A DNA stretch of 6,710 bases from Deltaproteobacteria bacterium (GTDB lineage: Bacteria > Myxococcota > B64-G9), in NCBI GenBank assembly GCA_003647095.1, contig QMME01000219.1, positions 1 through 6,710 of the forward strand. The letters run 5' to 3'. Shown in pieces: positions 4,988-6,710 of the stretch (its first letter is position 1; each line of letters starts with the position of its first letter). Under the pieces are notes generated by a model that was not told the origin of the DNA, searched no databases, and worked only from the letters and a program-made list of their open reading frames with translations. Position numbers and translations under genes: made by a program.

Positions 4988-6150
4988 GACGATTGTTGCC
5001 CGTGCTGCTGCTGCCGCTGCTGCTGGCGGGCTGTCCCAAGCGTCACAGCGGCGACATCGACGTCGACGCCGTGCAGGAACGGGTGGACACCATCGACGGT
5101 CTGCTTTCGCAGGCCGGCCGGCAGGTGGAGAGCAAGAACATCGCCCAGGCCCGCGAGCACCTGGAAGAAGCCGAAGAGATCATGGAAGACGAGGCCGACC
5201 TGCTGGCGGCCTACCCGGAGCTGGGCGAGCTCCGGCAACGCCTGGAGCAGACCCGCCGGCAGCTGTGTGCCGGTTCCGTGGAGGTTTCCCTGGGGGAGTT
5301 CTACCGGCTGCTGCGCCAGAAACTGGTCGAGCGGGCCCAGGAACAGATCGAGGAGGTCAACCGCTGCTACCGGCAGTGCCGCCAGGTGATCGAGGGCAAC
5401 TCCGAGTACCTGGCCCTGAAGATGGGCGTGGAAGGCGCCCCGGGCGAACTGGAACGACTGCGCCGGCGGCTGGCTGCCGAGGCGGACAAGAAACGGGTCG
5501 ACGAGGCCGGTGGCAGGCTGCAGCAGGCACTGCAGCGACTGGAGGCCAGCCTGGTGGAGCTGGAAAAGAGCCCCAACCAGCCGGAGCGGGCCCGCCGGAT
5601 CAAGTCGGCCCTGGCCGGCTGGCAGGCCGAGCTGAAGGAGTCCGCCGGGCAACTGGACAAGCTGCCGGGCTGGCCCGCCTGGCGGAAGCGACTGGCCGCC
5701 AGGCAAGCCGGCCTGCAGGCACGCCTGGAAAAGGCCGTGCGCCGGGGCAAGCTCCTGGCGCTGGCCACCGGGATACTGCCCCGGGCCGCCCGGACATCGC
5801 TGCAGGCAGCCACCACCCGTGATCTCCAGCAGTCCCGGAAACTGGTACAGCAGGCCTACGACGATTACCGCAAGTGCCTGGAAGTGGTGCAGCGGTTCCT
5901 GGCCGTGGAACCGTCCCTGGCGCGTTTTCGCGTTCCCTGGCGCTCCACCCGGCGCTCGGTGAGCTGGTTGCGCAACCACTGCCGGGCCAACTTGCGCATT
6001 ACCTCGCGCATGCTCAGGAAGCTGGGGGTCAAGATCAAGGCGCTGCCGGCCCGGCCGGCTCCGGAGAAGAAAAAGCCCACCACCTCGACCATCCCCGCCA
6101 AGAAGAAGAAAAAAAAGAAGAAACGCCGGGGCCGGATCCGACGCTGGTGA
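4984..6150 (+). CDS. Coiled-coil lipoprotein with a poly-lysine C-terminal tail
   Basis: A 388-residue predicted lipoprotein that I cannot assign to a named family. Residues 1-16 are a type II signal peptide (MRR, Leu-rich core) with lipobox L14-A15-G16-C17; Pro at +2 is not an inner-membrane retention Asp, so outer-membrane sorting is plausible. Residues 30-255 are almost wholly charged/helical with Leu heptads (for example 48-95 and 154-195), pointing to coiled coil or helical hairpins. Internal cysteines are at 95, 128, 132, 298 and 333. Charge is polarised: the first third is acidic (EEAEEIMEDEADLL at 61-74), the end very basic, finishing with KKK at 362-364, eight lysines at 373-380 and RRGRIRRW. 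Start at ATG 4984 overlaps the amidohydrolase stop (ATGA), so it is co-translated with it. The frame is open upstream inside the amidohydrolase gene but that is a shadow. Possible roles: binding anionic surface polymers, LPS or peptidoglycan (inference). Confidence 0.82.
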   Translation: MRRLLPVLLLPLLLAGCPKRHSGDIDVDAVQERVDTIDGLLSQAGRQVESKNIAQAREHLEEAEEIMEDEADLLAAYPELGELRQRLEQTRRQLCAGSVEVSLGEFYRLLRQKLVERAQEQIEEVNRCYRQCRQVIEGNSEYLALKMGVEGAPGELERLRRRLAAEADKKRVDEAGGRLQQALQRLEASLVELEKSPNQPERARRIKSALAGWQAELKESAGQLDKLPGWPAWRKRLAARQAGLQARLEKAVRRGKLLALATGILPRAARTSLQAATTRDLQQSRKLVQQAYDDYRKCLEVVQRFLAVEPSLARFRVPWRSTRRSVSWLRNHCRANLRITSRMLRKLGVKIKALPARPAPEKKKPTTSTIPAKKKKKKKKRRGRIRRW

Positions 6151-6171
6151 GCGGAGGATTACCTCTCCTGG

Positions 6172-6710
6172 TCAGGGTTGCGGGGGATCGAAGCGGCCGT
6201 TGCCGTCGGCGTCGATCTGCACGGCGTTGGTCATGCCCACGGGATGCGCCCCGCGGAACACCGGGTTGAGGGTGGAGCCGGCCGGCCCTTCGGCCACCGC
6301 CGCCACCCAGGTGTCGACGCCGACCTCGATGGTGAAGTCGCCGTCGAAGCGCACAGCCGGGTGCGCGGGATCGACGACCCCGGGCTCGGCCAGGTCGGCC
6401 GCGGCCGCCTCCACGCCGTTGGCCAGCAGCCACACTCGATCCGCCGGAACCCAGTCGGCCGCCTGCACGCGCACCCGCACCGCCACCGGGCCGGAGGCCT
6501 GCACCAGGTCCCCGACGGTGCCCCCGGCCACGGCGATCTCCAGGTAGATGCCCCCGCCCACCAGGGCCCGGCGCCCGCGCAGGTTGCGCCAGATCTCGTC
6601 CAGGTCGATTTCGGCCGGTTCGTCGCTGGAGCTGCTCACCATGGTGCGGCCGAAGCCGGCCTCGGCGTCGCGCTGGTGGGAGTCGGACACTCCCGTGGCG
6701 GTGCGGAAGA
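6172..6710 (-). CDS. CehA/McbA-type PHP-domain metallohydrolase, C-terminal part (5' end beyond window)
   Basis: The frame is open from the right edge down to TGA at 6172-6174, giving about 179 residues. It begins FRTATGVSDSHQ: the T-x-x-G-x-SDSH motif (SDSH at 6687-6676) is a metal-binding end motif of the PHP-like hydrolase domain in the CehA/McbA family, followed by GFGRTMV, which matches the family's G-x-x-RT-x-V. The rest fits the C-terminal region of that family: an 'RALVGGGIYLEI' segment, a beta-sandwich-like stretch (VRVRVQAADWVPADRVWLLANG) and the end NPVFRG...TNAVQIDADGNGRF. Known members include carbaryl hydrolase CehA and McbA, but most act on unknown substrates. An internal GTG at 6690 is not the real start because the motif begins before it. 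Convergent with the lipoprotein gene, 21 bp apart, with no strong terminator between. Confidence 0.82.
   Translation of the reverse strand, partial: FRTATGVSDSHQRDAEAGFGRTMVSSSSDEPAEIDLDEIWRNLRGRRALVGGGIYLEIAVAGGTVGDLVQASGPVAVRVRVQAADWVPADRVWLLANGVEAAAADLAEPGVVDPAHPAVRFDGDFTIEVGVDTWVAAVAEGPAGSTLNPVFRGAHPVGMTNAVQIDADGNGRFDPPQP

Noticed and set aside
6150..6172. Terminator between the lipoprotein and the PHP hydrolase
   Set aside because: Only a four-pair GAGG/CCTC stem without a T tract.

Overview
The window is about 6.7 kb of GC-rich DNA (roughly two thirds G+C, with codon third positions mostly G or C). It looks like a chromosomal stretch from a diderm (Gram-negative) bacterium. A stand-alone CarD/CdnL-type RNA polymerase regulator, a secreted repeat protein and a lipoprotein with an outer-membrane style lipobox would fit a deltaproteobacterial or related lineage (Desulfobacterota, Myxococcota, Acidobacteriota). 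That placement is inference and is not secure from this window alone. I see no transposase, phage gene, CRISPR array, tRNA or rRNA.

Layout, left to right. (1) The 3' part of a GT4-type glycosyltransferase, cut by the left edge. (2) A CarD/CdnL transcription regulator with a strong ribosome binding site and a clear intrinsic terminator. (3) A 106-residue exported protein built almost entirely of 11-residue 'V-x-S/A-F-P-D-L/I-K' repeats. (4) Convergent to it, an elongation factor P whose tip loop is of the EfpL (YeiP) type with Arg33 instead of the usual Lys34, read leftward from a good sigma70-type promoter. (5) Divergent from efp, a CPBP-family intramembrane protease. (6) A 261-bp gap of distinctly lower GC holding two similar hairpins 162 bp apart and a possible 41-codon ORF. 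(7) A two-gene unit: an M20-family amidohydrolase whose stop overlaps the start (ATGA) of a coiled-coil lipoprotein with an extremely basic, poly-lysine C-terminus. (8) Convergent to this, the C-terminal part of a CehA/McbA-type PHP metallohydrolase, cut by the right edge.

Most genes are independent units (CarD and EF-P are general expression factors; the others are envelope or catabolic). The only pair with strong evidence for linked expression is the amidohydrolase and lipoprotein. The features most worth a second look are the FPD-repeat secreted protein, the paired hairpins in the low-GC gap in front of the amidohydrolase operon, the poly-lysine lipoprotein, and the EfpL-type loop in the only EF-P visible here. 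I do not see a recognisable multi-gene defence or mobile system.
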